A stretch of DNA of 47,711 bases from Collinsella sp. Lineage in GTDB: Bacteria; Actinomycetota; Coriobacteriia; Coriobacteriales; Coriobacteriaceae. Position numbers and translations under genes: made by a program. The DNA is taken from assembly GCA_019414265.1 (NCBI GenBank), contig DXMJ01000003.1, forward strand, positions 77,670 through 125,380. Reading direction: 5' to 3'. The notes beneath the pieces are model-generated. The model saw only the letters and a program-made list of their open reading frames with translations. It was not told the DNA's origin and did not search any database. Positions within the stretch are counted from its first letter, which is position 1; every line of letters begins with the position of its first letter. Positions 16,169 through 23,847 of the stretch are shown one piece after another.

Positions 16169-18145
16169 ATGGCGATTCGGCCGGTGGAACCGAGTGGACA
16201 ATGCGAAAGCGAGCTGGCGGCGGCTGAAGTGGCGCTGCCCGAGCTGCTGGCGCCTGCTGGCGGACTCGACCAGATGCTCGCGGCGATTGCGGCGGGTGCC
16301 GATGCCATCTATGCGGGGCTGGACGGATTCAACGCTCGAGTGAGCGCGCATGGCTTTAGCGATGATGAGTTCGCGCGCGGTTGTGCCGTGGCCCATGCCC
16401 ATGGCGTACGTGTGTACGTGACGCTCAACGTGTTCGTGTTCGATGATGAGCTTGCCGATGCCGTGGCGTTGGGGGCGCATGCGCATGCGTTGGGTGCCGA
16501 TGCGTTGATTGTGGCCGATGCCGGGCTGGCTTGTGCGCTTCGTGCGGCGATTCCGGGAGTCGAGATTCACCTGTCCACTCAGGCGGGCGCTCATAGCGAG
16601 GGTGCCGTGCAGTTGGCTGCCAAGGAGTTGGGCGTTGAGCGCGTGACGACTGCGCGCGAGCTGAGCGTGGCGGAAATTGAGACGCTTTGCGCTACTGGCG
16701 TGCCCATCGAGGTGTTCTGTCACGGCGCTATTTGCATTGGATACTCGGGTGCGTGCGGGTTCTCTGCCCTTCGACGTGGCCGCTCTGCGATGCGCGGTGA
16801 TTGCACGCAACCGTGCCGTCTATCCTATGACTTGGTGGACGAGGCGGGGCAGAGTGTTGTCGCTGTCGAAGGGGATCGCCTGCTTTGTCCGCGTGACTAT
16901 CTGGGCATCGCGCATCTGCCCGAGCTTGTTGCCGCCGGCGTGGCATCGCTCAAGATCGAGGGCCGCATGAAGAATCCCGACTACGTCTTTAACGTGGTGA
17001 GGGTGTGGCGTCGGGCGCTCGATATGCTGCGCGACGGCACATGGGATGCCGATGCGGTGCCGGCGCTTGAGCGCGAGCTGGGAAGGTCGTTCAACCGCGG
17101 CTTTACCGATGCGTATCTGCGGGGTCGTTCGGGCGCCGAGCTCATGAGCTTTGAGCGCGCGATCAACCAGGGCGTGCGCGTGGGCCACTTGGTGGCGGTG
17201 GGTCACGAAGAGGTGACGGTTGAGCTTGATGCCGCCGTGGCGGCGGGTGATACGCTCGAAATCCGATTTTACCCGGGTGCCGACGCGCGTCCCGATGTAC
17301 CCAAGCGCTGGCCACAGGTGCCATGTCCCGTGGATGCCGCTGCGGGAGAGCGCATTGTCGTGCATTGCAAACGTAAGGTGGACGCGGGCTGCGAGGTCTA
17401 TCTGATTCGCAGCGCCGGCGTGCTGGGGCAAACGACAACGGTGTTGGAGCGCATGCGGGCCGAGGCAGATGCGGTCGCGCCTGTTGAGCAGTCCGTTGAG
17501 GTGTCGCCGTTTGAGGGCGTCCTGGCAGATGTCGATATGCCGACGGAGTTGGCGGGACCGGCGGAGCCGGCAAAGCATGAGGCTTTTGCACGTATGGTCT
17601 TTGCCTGGGAGCTGATGGATTTGGATCCGCGCGATGAGCGGGATCTGTCCGATGCGACGGTGGTGCTCGACGAAGTGTGCCGCGCAGGCGACGCCGAGCG
17701 GACTCGGGCGCTTATGCAACGTGCCGGGCGTATTGTTTGCCGCAACCTGGGGCAGGTGGCGATGGCCCGCGAGCTGGGCACGGCGTTTGACGTGGCGGCG
17801 CCGGCGTTCTGCGCCAATCGGGCCACGCTTGCCTGGCTGCGCGGGCTTGGCGCGGGGTGGGTATACTTGCCTGCCGAGTTGCTCAGCAATGATAGGGAGC
17901 GTATTGCCGAGCTGGCTGCTGAACCCGGCGTCTTGGGTCCGGTCGACGCCGACCGTCCCGAGCTCATGGTGTGCGAGCATTGCCTGCTGACCGCCGAGGG
18001 CGTTTGCGCCACCGATGCGACGGGGCGGGTCCGTTGCCGCGACTGCTTGCGTCGTCGGCAGATACGCTATCTGGTCGAGCGTGACGGTACGCGTCTGCCA
18101 GTTGCCATCGACGCATGCGGCAGGACGAGGATTTTCCTGTCGTAG
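16169..18145 (+). CDS. Peptidase U32-family protein (tRNA/rRNA hydroxylation type)
   Basis: The 658-residue product opens with PELLAPAGGLDQMLAAIAAGADAIYAGL and has the U32 signature EVFCHGAICIGYSGACGFS...GDCTQPCRLSY, whose cysteines bind an Fe-S cluster in characterised relatives. A C-terminal Cys group (CEHC, GVC, CRDC) is also typical of the long forms. Members include RlhA (23S rRNA) and TrhP (tRNA wobble uridine), which hydroxylate RNA from prephenate; older annotation calls them collagenases. Which RNA this one acts on cannot be told. ATG 16169 is used, 8 nt after AAGGAG, in place of a TTG at 16151. Confidence 0.85.
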   Translation: MAIRPVEPSGQCESELAAAEVALPELLAPAGGLDQMLAAIAAGADAIYAGLDGFNARVSAHGFSDDEFARGCAVAHAHGVRVYVTLNVFVFDDELADAVALGAHAHALGADALIVADAGLACALRAAIPGVEIHLSTQAGAHSEGAVQLAAKELGVERVTTARELSVAEIETLCATGVPIEVFCHGAICIGYSGACGFSALRRGRSAMRGDCTQPCRLSYDLVDEAGQSVVAVEGDRLLCPRDYLGIAHLPELVAAGVASLKIEGRMKNPDYVFNVVRVWRRALDMLRDGTWDADAVPALERELGRSFNRGFTDAYLRGRSGAELMSFERAINQGVRVGHLVAVGHEEVTVELDAAVAAGDTLEIRFYPGADARPDVPKRWPQVPCPVDAAAGERIVVHCKRKVDAGCEVYLIRSAGVLGQTTTVLERMRAEADAVAPVEQSVEVSPFEGVLADVDMPTELAGPAEPAKHEAFARMVFAWELMDLDPRDERDLSDATVVLDEVCRAGDAERTRALMQRAGRIVCRNLGQVAMARELGTAFDVAAPAFCANRATLAWLRGLGAGWVYLPAELLSNDRERIAELAAEPGVLGPVDADRPELMVCEHCLLTAEGVCATDATGRVRCRDCLRRRQIRYLVERDGTRLPVAIDACGRTRIFLS

Positions 18146-18241
18146 ATGCTGCGTCGCGTCAGTTTGTTATCATAAGAGAGTTTATGGACTTCCAGCACCG
18201 CCGTTTTCGGCGAGGGTGCTATAGCAAAAGGAGGATACCCA

Positions 18242-19453
18242 ATGCTGTCTGTTGACGAGCAAATGCGTATCATCACCTCGGGCGCCGCACAGATCGTCCC
18301 CGAGGCCGACCTTCGCAAGAAGCTTGAGAAGGGCGAGCCCCTCAACATCAAGCTCGGCGTCGACCCCACCAGCCCCGACCTGCACCTGGGCCACGCCGTG
18401 CCGCTGCGCAAGATGCGTCAGTTCCAGGACCTGGGCCACAACGTCACCCTCATCATCGGCAACGGTACCGCGCTGATTGGCGATCCTTCAGGCAAGAACT
18501 CCACCCGTCCGCAGCTTTCGCAGGAGCAGATTGAGGCCAACGCCGAGACCTACGTGAGCCAGGCCATGAAGATCCTGGATCCCGAGAAGACCACCATCGT
18601 GCACAACGGTGACTGGATCCTGTCGATGGATCTGGCCGGTCTGCTGCAGGTGTGCTCCAAGTTCACCGTTGCCCGTATTCTTGAGCGCGATGACTTTACC
18701 AAGCGCTACCAGTCTCAGACGCCGATTGCCCTGCATGAGTTCCTGTATCCCGTGATGCAGGCTTACGACTCCGTGCAGATCAAGGCCGACGTGGAAATGG
18801 GCGGCACCGATCAGCTCTTCAACCTGCTCGCCGGCCGTGAGCTCATGGAGAAGATGGGCATGGAGCCCCAGATCGCGCTCACCATGCCGCTGCTCGAGGG
18901 CACCGATGGCGTCCGTAAGATGTCCAAGTCCTACGGTAACTACATCGGCCTGACCGATACGCCCAAGGATATGTTCGGCAAGACCATGTCCATCCCCGAC
19001 GAGATGATCGGTAAGTACTACCGCCTGGCGAGCTCGCTCACCCCGGCCGAGGTCGACAAGATTGACGCCGCCCTGGCTGACGGTTCCGCCGATCCCTATG
19101 AGCTCAAGCGCGCTCTGGGCCGCGACCTGTGCGACACCTACCACGGCGCCGGTGCCGGCGACGAGGCTCAGGCCGAGTTCGACCGCGTGTTCAAGGAGGG
19201 CCAGCTCGCCGACTTCCCCGAGAAGCATGTTGAGCTGACTGTTAACGACGAGGGCCAGATCTACCTCGCCGGTCTGCTCAAGGACCTGGGCCTTTCGGCC
19301 AGCGCCGGCCAGGCCCGTCGCGACATCGACGGCGGCGGCGTCAAGATCAATGGCAAGGCCGTGGCTCCCAAGAGCTACAACATCGACCCCAGCGCCCTCA
19401 AGCTGGGCGACACCCTCTCCGTAGGCAAGCGCAAGGGCTTTAAGTTGGTTTAG
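18242..19453 (+). CDS. tyrS: Tyrosyl-tRNA synthetase
   Basis: It charges tRNA-Tyr. The 403-residue product has the class I signatures HLGH (residues 48-51, in DPTSPDLHLGH) and KMSKS (in GVRKMSKSYGN), and a C-terminal S4-type RNA-binding domain (LGLSASAGQARRDIDGGGVKINGK). The sequence resembles the TyrZ-like subgroup more than the B. stearothermophilus type, judged from the HLGH context. The ATG follows AAAGGAGG. The 96-nt leader has a short hairpin but no T-box features. Confidence 0.95.
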   Translation: MLSVDEQMRIITSGAAQIVPEADLRKKLEKGEPLNIKLGVDPTSPDLHLGHAVPLRKMRQFQDLGHNVTLIIGNGTALIGDPSGKNSTRPQLSQEQIEANAETYVSQAMKILDPEKTTIVHNGDWILSMDLAGLLQVCSKFTVARILERDDFTKRYQSQTPIALHEFLYPVMQAYDSVQIKADVEMGGTDQLFNLLAGRELMEKMGMEPQIALTMPLLEGTDGVRKMSKSYGNYIGLTDTPKDMFGKTMSIPDEMIGKYYRLASSLTPAEVDKIDAALADGSADPYELKRALGRDLCDTYHGAGAGDEAQAEFDRVFKEGQLADFPEKHVELTVNDEGQIYLAGLLKDLGLSASAGQARRDIDGGGVKINGKAVAPKSYNIDPSALKLGDTLSVGKRKGFKLV

Positions 19454-19480
19454 TTACGCGGTTTTACCAAACCGCGTAAC
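19453..19480. repeat. Perfect 12-bp hairpin on the tyrS stop codon
   Basis: Arms 19453-19464 and 19469-19480 are fully complementary with a 4-nt loop. The first arm base is the last base of the tyrS TAG. No U-tract follows. Confidence 0.75.
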
Positions 19481-19493
19481 CGGTTGACGCTGC

Positions 19494-19596
19494 AAACCCG
19501 CCAGAGCGGCAATCTGCCTTTCAACTTCGGCGGCATGACCAGAAGGTCAATGCCGCCTCGTTTCAAGGCACCTTGCTCGCTCTGGCGGGTTTTCGC
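19494..19596. repeat. Nested 99-bp palindrome after tyrS; possible terminator
   Basis: The outer arms (19494-19508 and 19578-19592) are a perfect 15-bp match. Inside, GCCTT (19516-19520) can pair with AAGGC (19565-19569), and GGCGGCATGACC (19529-19540) with its partner at 19545-19557, allowing one bulged A, around an AGAA loop. TTTT follows the right arm, so on the plus strand it may terminate tyrS. It is much longer than a normal terminator. Confidence 0.75.
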
Positions 19597-19646
19597 TGTC
19601 GTTGCCAAGACATCGGCGCTTCCGTTGTTGTAGGTGGCAGTTAGGT

Positions 19647-19844
19647 GCACTCATTGGGGACAGACTTAAATGAGTGCCCACAGAATGAGAGTGGATAATC
19701 TTCCGTTTTTGGCCTGCTTTGGGGTTCAAAGTGGGAGATTATCCACTCTCATCATTTTGCGGCACTTGGGGACGTTCCTTTTGTGCCGGCACTTTGGGAC
19801 ACTCCTTGTCATTGGTACAAAGCAACCTGTCCCCATTGCGCCAA
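19647..19844. repeat. Cluster of GGGAC-loop palindromic repeats before ade
   Basis: Four units follow each other. A 9-bp stem at 19647-19655/19669-19677 has GGGGACAGACTT in its loop. A perfect 17-bp stem lies at 19685-19701/19736-19752. A CGGCAC/GTGCCG stem at 19760-19788 has GGGGACGTTCC in its loop. A TTGGTACAA...TTGCGCCAA unit at 19812-19844 has CTGTCCCC in its loop. The last is a near copy of 26463-26494. The 517-nt gap between tyrS and ade holds no convincing gene. Confidence 0.8.
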
Positions 19845-19873
19845 GCGGCGTGTGCCGTTAAGCGGAAGGGGTG

Positions 19874-19902
19874 TTAGCGGGACTTTCTTTTGGGCATACA
19901 AT
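19874..19902 (+). promoter_or_regulatory. Candidate promoter of ade
   Basis: TTAGCG (19874-19879) and TACAAT (19897-19902, five of six) with a 17-bp spacer. The transcript would carry a hairpin (19915-19921 with 19938-19944) followed by TGTTTT, which might act as a weak attenuator before the ade Shine-Dalgarno. Confidence 0.45.
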
Positions 19903-19970
19903 GGCTATTGTCTTGCTGCGGTGAAGGCCTGTCCGCTCCGCAGCTGTTTTCTACGGTTAAAGGAGAATGT

Positions 19971-21791
19971 ATGTCCGTTGAGGTCATGAGGTCTGTGATC
20001 GAGGCCGCCGAGGGCCGCGTGCCCGTCGACACGCTGTTTACCAATGCGCAGATCGTCGACGTGTATGGCCAGCGTGTGGCGCCCGGTAGCGTTGCCGTCA
20101 AGGACGGTGTGATCGTCGGCGTGCTCTACGATGGTCGCGACGATGCCGCTGGCACCTACGAGGCAACTGAGGTCGTCGACTGCCAGGGTCGCTATCTCGC
20201 TCCCGGTTTTATTGACGGGCATCTGCACATTGAGTCCTCGAACATCCGTCCCGCCGAGTATGCTCGCATGGCCGCGACGCGCGGTACTACCACCGCCATT
20301 GCCGACAGCCACGAGATTGCCAATGTTGCCGGTCTCGACGGCCTGCGCTTTATGATCGAGGATGGTCGTCGTGCGCCCATCTCCATCAAGTACATGATGC
20401 CTTCGTGCGTGCCCGCACTGCCCGACGAGCAAGCGGGCGCTGTGATTACCGCCGCTGACATGCAGGCGTTTTTTGCCGAGCATCCGGGCGATGTCTTTGG
20501 TCTGGGCGAAATGATGAACCTGCCGGGCGTCTTTATGGCCGATCCCGAGACCTGCGCTCGAATCGACGCTGCCAACCAGACGCCGTCCAAGCAGGTTGAC
20601 GGTCACGCGCCGCTCGTTGCCGGCAAGGACCTCAACGCCTATGCCGCAGCAGGTATTATCGCTGACCATGAGTCGACGATTCCCGAGGAGGCACTCGACA
20701 AGCTGTCTCGCGGCATGTATGTGATGCTGCGCGAGGGTACGTGCAGCCATGACCTGGCCAACCTGTCGCCGATGCTGCTGGAGAATCCTGCCCGTGCCCG
20801 CCGTTGCTGCTTTGCGACCGACGACCGCGCTCCTTCCGATGCGCTTGCGTCCGGCATGATCGACAACGCCTGCCGCGTGGCGATTGAGGCCGGTATCGAC
20901 CCGGTGGTCGCTATCTCCATGGCGTCCCTTTCCACGGCTGAGGCGTTTGGCCTGGATCACGGCTGCCGCGACCCGCACGAACTGCGTGGCGCCATCGCCC
21001 CGGGCAAGCGTGCCGACCTGCTGGTGCTCAATGACCTGACGTTTGCCACGGCTCCGCATCGCGTATACGCCGCCGGTGCTCTGGTGGCGCAGGACGGCAC
21101 CTTTGTGGGCGAGATCGCACCCGAGATGGCCGAGGTCGCAGCCCTTGCCGACGAGCTGCGCGCGTCCGTTAAGCTGCCGAAGCTTTCGCTCGACGTATTC
21201 GACTATGCCTTTAAGCCGGGCGAGGCCGTGATTGACGTGGTGCCGGGTAAGGCCATCACGGGTATGGCTCGCCCCGAGAGCGCCGAGGGCCTGCGTCGCA
21301 TTATGCTGATCGAGCGCCACGGCCGCGGTGTGTCGCTGCAGGCCGAGGGCGCCGACGGTGATGGCCCTGCGGGCCTGGGTCTTGTCGGCAAGCATATCGG
21401 TCGCGGCTGGGTGCGTGGCTTCACCATCACCGGTGGCGCCATTGCCTCCACGATCGGCCACGACTCGCACAACGTGTGCGTCGTGGGTGATAACGCTGCC
21501 GATATGATGGCTGCTGTTGAGGCTGTGGGCCAGGGTGGTCACGTGCTGGTGCGCAACGGCGAGGTCGTGGCGCGCATTCCGCTGGCGCTCGGCGGTCTGA
21601 TGAGCGAAGGCACGGCCGAGGATGTCGCCGCGCAGCACGACGACTTTATGGTCAAGGCGCGCGCCATGGGCATCGAGCCGCCGCTCGACCCCATCATGGG
21701 CATCATCTTCCTGCCCCTGCCGGTTATCCCGACGCTCCGCATCCGCCCCGAGGGCATGTTCGACGTCACAACCTTCACCTACGCCGACTAG
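19971..21791 (+). CDS. ade: Adenine deaminase
   Basis: It converts adenine to hypoxanthine and ammonia for purine salvage. The 606-residue product is an amidohydrolase with the metal-site motif GFIDGHLHIESS, then DSHEIANV, GEMMNLPGV, DGHAPLVAGKDLNAYAAAGI and CFATDDRAPSD, plus the C-terminal domain typical of Ade. Length matches the family. The start is ATG 19971 behind AAAGGAG; the longer in-frame ORF from 19890 has no support. Its TAG stop lies inside a palindromic repeat. An NCS2 permease at the window start could supply purines, but it is not linked. Confidence 0.95.
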   Translation: MSVEVMRSVIEAAEGRVPVDTLFTNAQIVDVYGQRVAPGSVAVKDGVIVGVLYDGRDDAAGTYEATEVVDCQGRYLAPGFIDGHLHIESSNIRPAEYARMAATRGTTTAIADSHEIANVAGLDGLRFMIEDGRRAPISIKYMMPSCVPALPDEQAGAVITAADMQAFFAEHPGDVFGLGEMMNLPGVFMADPETCARIDAANQTPSKQVDGHAPLVAGKDLNAYAAAGIIADHESTIPEEALDKLSRGMYVMLREGTCSHDLANLSPMLLENPARARRCCFATDDRAPSDALASGMIDNACRVAIEAGIDPVVAISMASLSTAEAFGLDHGCRDPHELRGAIAPGKRADLLVLNDLTFATAPHRVYAAGALVAQDGTFVGEIAPEMAEVAALADELRASVKLPKLSLDVFDYAFKPGEAVIDVVPGKAITGMARPESAEGLRRIMLIERHGRGVSLQAEGADGDGPAGLGLVGKHIGRGWVRGFTITGGAIASTIGHDSHNVCVVGDNAADMMAAVEAVGQGGHVLVRNGEVVARIPLALGGLMSEGTAEDVAAQHDDFMVKARAMGIEPPLDPIMGIIFLPLPVIPTLRIRPEGMFDVTTFTYAD

Positions 21792-21821
21792 TCATCGGGG
21801 ACGTTCTTAAACGGCTAGTCG
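21785..21821. repeat. GGGAC-loop hairpin overlapping the ade stop codon
   Basis: CGACTAG (21785-21791) pairs with CTAGTCG (21815-21821); the loop contains CGGGGACGTTCTT. The TAG of the left arm is the ade stop. The same TAGTCAT-GGGGACGTTCTTA unit also forms the stop of the minus-strand gene ending at 22918. Confidence 0.75.
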
Positions 21822-21930
21822 CCTGCGACACTCTTTGACGTGTTGCCTGGCGCTGCGAATGTGGGACCCCTGGTGCGCGTGAGCTATTTGCCAGGTCCTT
21901 GTAACGTTTGCGCCCGCGGAGTCTTACCTG

Positions 21931-21995
21931 AGCTCCCTTTGGGTACGTTGGAATTGGATACACGTTCGATTCCAACAAGCCCGAAGGGAGCTTTT
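21931..21995 (+). promoter_or_regulatory. 62-nt terminator-like hairpin covering the ribosome binding site of the HAD gene
   Basis: AGCTCCCTTTGGG (21931-21943) pairs with CCCGAAGGGAGCT (21980-21992), and inside it GTTGGAAT (21947-21954) with ATTCCAAC (21969-21976). TTTT follows, and the ATG is at 21998. GGGAG, the only Shine-Dalgarno, lies in the 3' arm. It either ends ade transcription or controls the HAD gene. Confidence 0.75.
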
Positions 21996-21997
21996 CT

Positions 21998-22792
21998 ATG
22001 TTTAAACTGATTGCATCCGATATGGACGGCACGTTGCTTGACGAAAACAGCCAGGTGCCTCCCGAGACCTACGAACTGATTCTGGCGCTACACGAGCATG
22101 GCGTGCATTTCGCCGCATCGTCAGGTCGTCGCTACGATCGCCTGTGCGAGTTCTTTGCGCCCGTTCGCGACAAGATGGACTTTGTCGCCGCTAACGGTGC
22201 CCAGGTCTACGCCGACGGCAAAATGGTAGACCGTGAGGTGTATTCGCACCTGGCGATTCGAAGGCTCGCCCAGGCTGTCGCGACGTTTCCCAATCTGCAT
22301 CTTGCGCTCTTTGACCGAACCAAATCCTTCTTGCTCGATGACGAGTGCAAGTTCGTACGCGAGGTCGATAAGGACCTTCCCAATGCCGAGCGCATTTGGG
22401 AACTGCCCGATCCCAGCGTAAATATCATCAAGGCGAGTATCTTTTGCGATGACTGTGCCGTTATGGACAGTGCGTACGTGCTACAGCGAGAACTCGGTCA
22501 GCTCTTTACCTTTGCGCCTTCTGGAAACGCGTGGATCGATGCCATGCAGCCCGGTGTGTCGAAGGCCTCGGGCATCGCACAGCTTGCGGAGCATTACGGC
22601 ATTGGACGCGACGAGATCATGGCGTTTGGCGACTCGATGAACGACTACGAGATCATTCGCTTTGTCGGCACGGGCTGTGCGATGGAAAACGCGCGCCCCG
22701 CGCTCAAAGCGGTTGCCGATCGCGTCGTGGGCTGCAACCGCGACCACGCCGTCCAGCAGGAACTTCGCCGTGTTCTGGAGAGCCTCGCCTAA
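21998..22792 (+). CDS. Cof-type HAD-superfamily hydrolase
   Basis: The 264-residue product is a HAD phosphatase of the Cof/IIB class. It has motif I DMDGTLLDE with both catalytic Asp, an SSGR motif II, and motif IV FGDSMNDYEII. The large IIB cap lies between. Such enzymes dephosphorylate sugar phosphates, FMN or PLP; the substrate cannot be read from sequence. Translation probably starts at ATG 21998, whose Shine-Dalgarno is buried in a long hairpin. A palindromic repeat starts 2 nt after the stop. Confidence 0.88.
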   Translation: MFKLIASDMDGTLLDENSQVPPETYELILALHEHGVHFAASSGRRYDRLCEFFAPVRDKMDFVAANGAQVYADGKMVDREVYSHLAIRRLAQAVATFPNLHLALFDRTKSFLLDDECKFVREVDKDLPNAERIWELPDPSVNIIKASIFCDDCAVMDSAYVLQRELGQLFTFAPSGNAWIDAMQPGVSKASGIAQLAEHYGIGRDEIMAFGDSMNDYEIIRFVGTGCAMENARPALKAVADRVVGCNRDHAVQQELRRVLESLA

Positions 22793-22793
22793 T

Positions 22794-22920
22794 CCGGCAG
22801 TTAGGGACGTTCCTTTTCTGCCGGCAGCCGGGGACAGTCCTTGCAGCTTTTTCGCGAAGAGTGTCCCCAACGACTAGTCATTTAAGAACACCCAATGACT
22901 AAGAACGTCCCCAATGACTA
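22794..22920. repeat. GGGAC-loop repeat cluster between convergent HAD genes
   Basis: CCGGCAG (22794-22800) pairs with CTGCCGG (22818-22824) around TTAGGGACGTTCC. A second GGGGACAGTCC follows. On the minus strand, CTAGTCATT units with GGGGACGTTCTT loops occupy 22868-22920 and supply the TAG stop of the minus-strand HAD gene. Confidence 0.78.
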
Positions 22921-23760
22921 GGCGAGGGCGGTCATGATGGTGCGGGCGACGCCGTCGTGGTCGTTGTCGTATTCGGTGATGGCGTCGGCGGCCTCGTGGT
23001 CTTCGGGTTCGCCGTTGATCATGGCCATGCCGTGGCCCGCTGTCTGCAGCATGGGGATGTCGTTGATGTTGTCGCCGAACGCCCAAGCGTCGGCGAGACG
23101 CTCGCCCAGGTGCTCGCATAGCCACGTGAGGGCCGTTCCCTTGGTGGCGCCCTCGCCCATGACCTCGATATTCATGGCGTACGAACGCGTGACCTCAATG
23201 CCTCCGAGCGTGTCGAGCTCCGACGCGATGGCGTCGCGATCGGCCGGGTCGTGCCAGTACATGGCGATGCGTTCGAGCGTCTCGACCTCGTCGATCTTGC
23301 TGTCGATATCCATGTCGATCGGTGTTCGTGTGCGCTTGAGCGAAGCCGCGATGTGGGGGTCACCGCCGCAGAATTCGTCCAGGCGCGTGTAGAGCGAGCG
23401 GGGGAGGAAGCATTGCCCGTCCGCGAAGATATCGAAGGTCACATCGTGGCCGGCGGCGATGCGGTGGATGCGATGGGCAATGCCGCAATCGAGCGGTCGG
23501 CTCAAGATGCGCGTGGCGCGCGAGGTATCGGTGGGCACATCGTCGTCGAGCTGCCAGACGCTGGCGCCATTGGCACAGACGGCATAGTGCACGGCGGGAT
23601 GGGCGAGGATGGGCTCAAAGATGCCCGACAGCGGACGTCCCGTGCACGGTACAAACTCAATGCCGCGACGTGCGAGCTCGTCGAGCATCGCCCAGGTGGC
23701 GTCGCTCATCTGCTTGTCACTCGTCAACAGCGTTCCATCCATATCGGAAAAAACAATCAT
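22918..23760 (-). CDS. Cof-type HAD-superfamily hydrolase
   Basis: This 280-residue product is a second Cof-like phosphatase, only distantly similar to the one at 21998. It has SDMDGTLLTS (motif I), CTGRPLSG (motif II) and FGDNINDIPML (motif IV). The start is at 23760 with GAAAGGG upstream on the minus strand. It is convergent with its neighbour and its stop codon lies in a shared repeat. The substrate is unknown. Confidence 0.88.
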   Translation of the reverse strand: MIVFSDMDGTLLTSDKQMSDATWAMLDELARRGIEFVPCTGRPLSGIFEPILAHPAVHYAVCANGASVWQLDDDVPTDTSRATRILSRPLDCGIAHRIHRIAAGHDVTFDIFADGQCFLPRSLYTRLDEFCGGDPHIAASLKRTRTPIDMDIDSKIDEVETLERIAMYWHDPADRDAIASELDTLGGIEVTRSYAMNIEVMGEGATKGTALTWLCEHLGERLADAWAFGDNINDIPMLQTAGHGMAMINGEPEDHEAADAITEYDNDHDGVARTIMTALA

Positions 23761-23785
23761 TCGATGCAGCCCTTTCTACTGGCAT

Positions 23786-23823
23786 AAAAAGCGTGGCCGA
23801 GGGCGGTGATGCCCTGGCCACGC
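23786..23823 (-). terminator. Intrinsic terminator of the citrate synthase gene
   Basis: GCGTGGCC (23791-23798) pairs with GGCCACGC (23816-23823), with GGGC/GCCC inside. On the minus strand five T follow the stem. It lies 25 nt past the citrate synthase stop. Confidence 0.85.
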
Positions 23824-23847
23824 TCGGGTTCTATAACGGTCCGCGTT

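Noticed and set aside
18146..18241. Possible T-box leader before tyrS
   Set aside because: Only 96 nt, with one short hairpin, no T-box sequence (AGGGTGGnACCGCG type) and no terminator before the start.
21962..21976. T-loop-like GTTCGATTCC suggesting a tRNA
   Set aside because: The flanks do not form a five-pair T-stem and no other tRNA arms are present; it is part of the long hairpin before the HAD gene.
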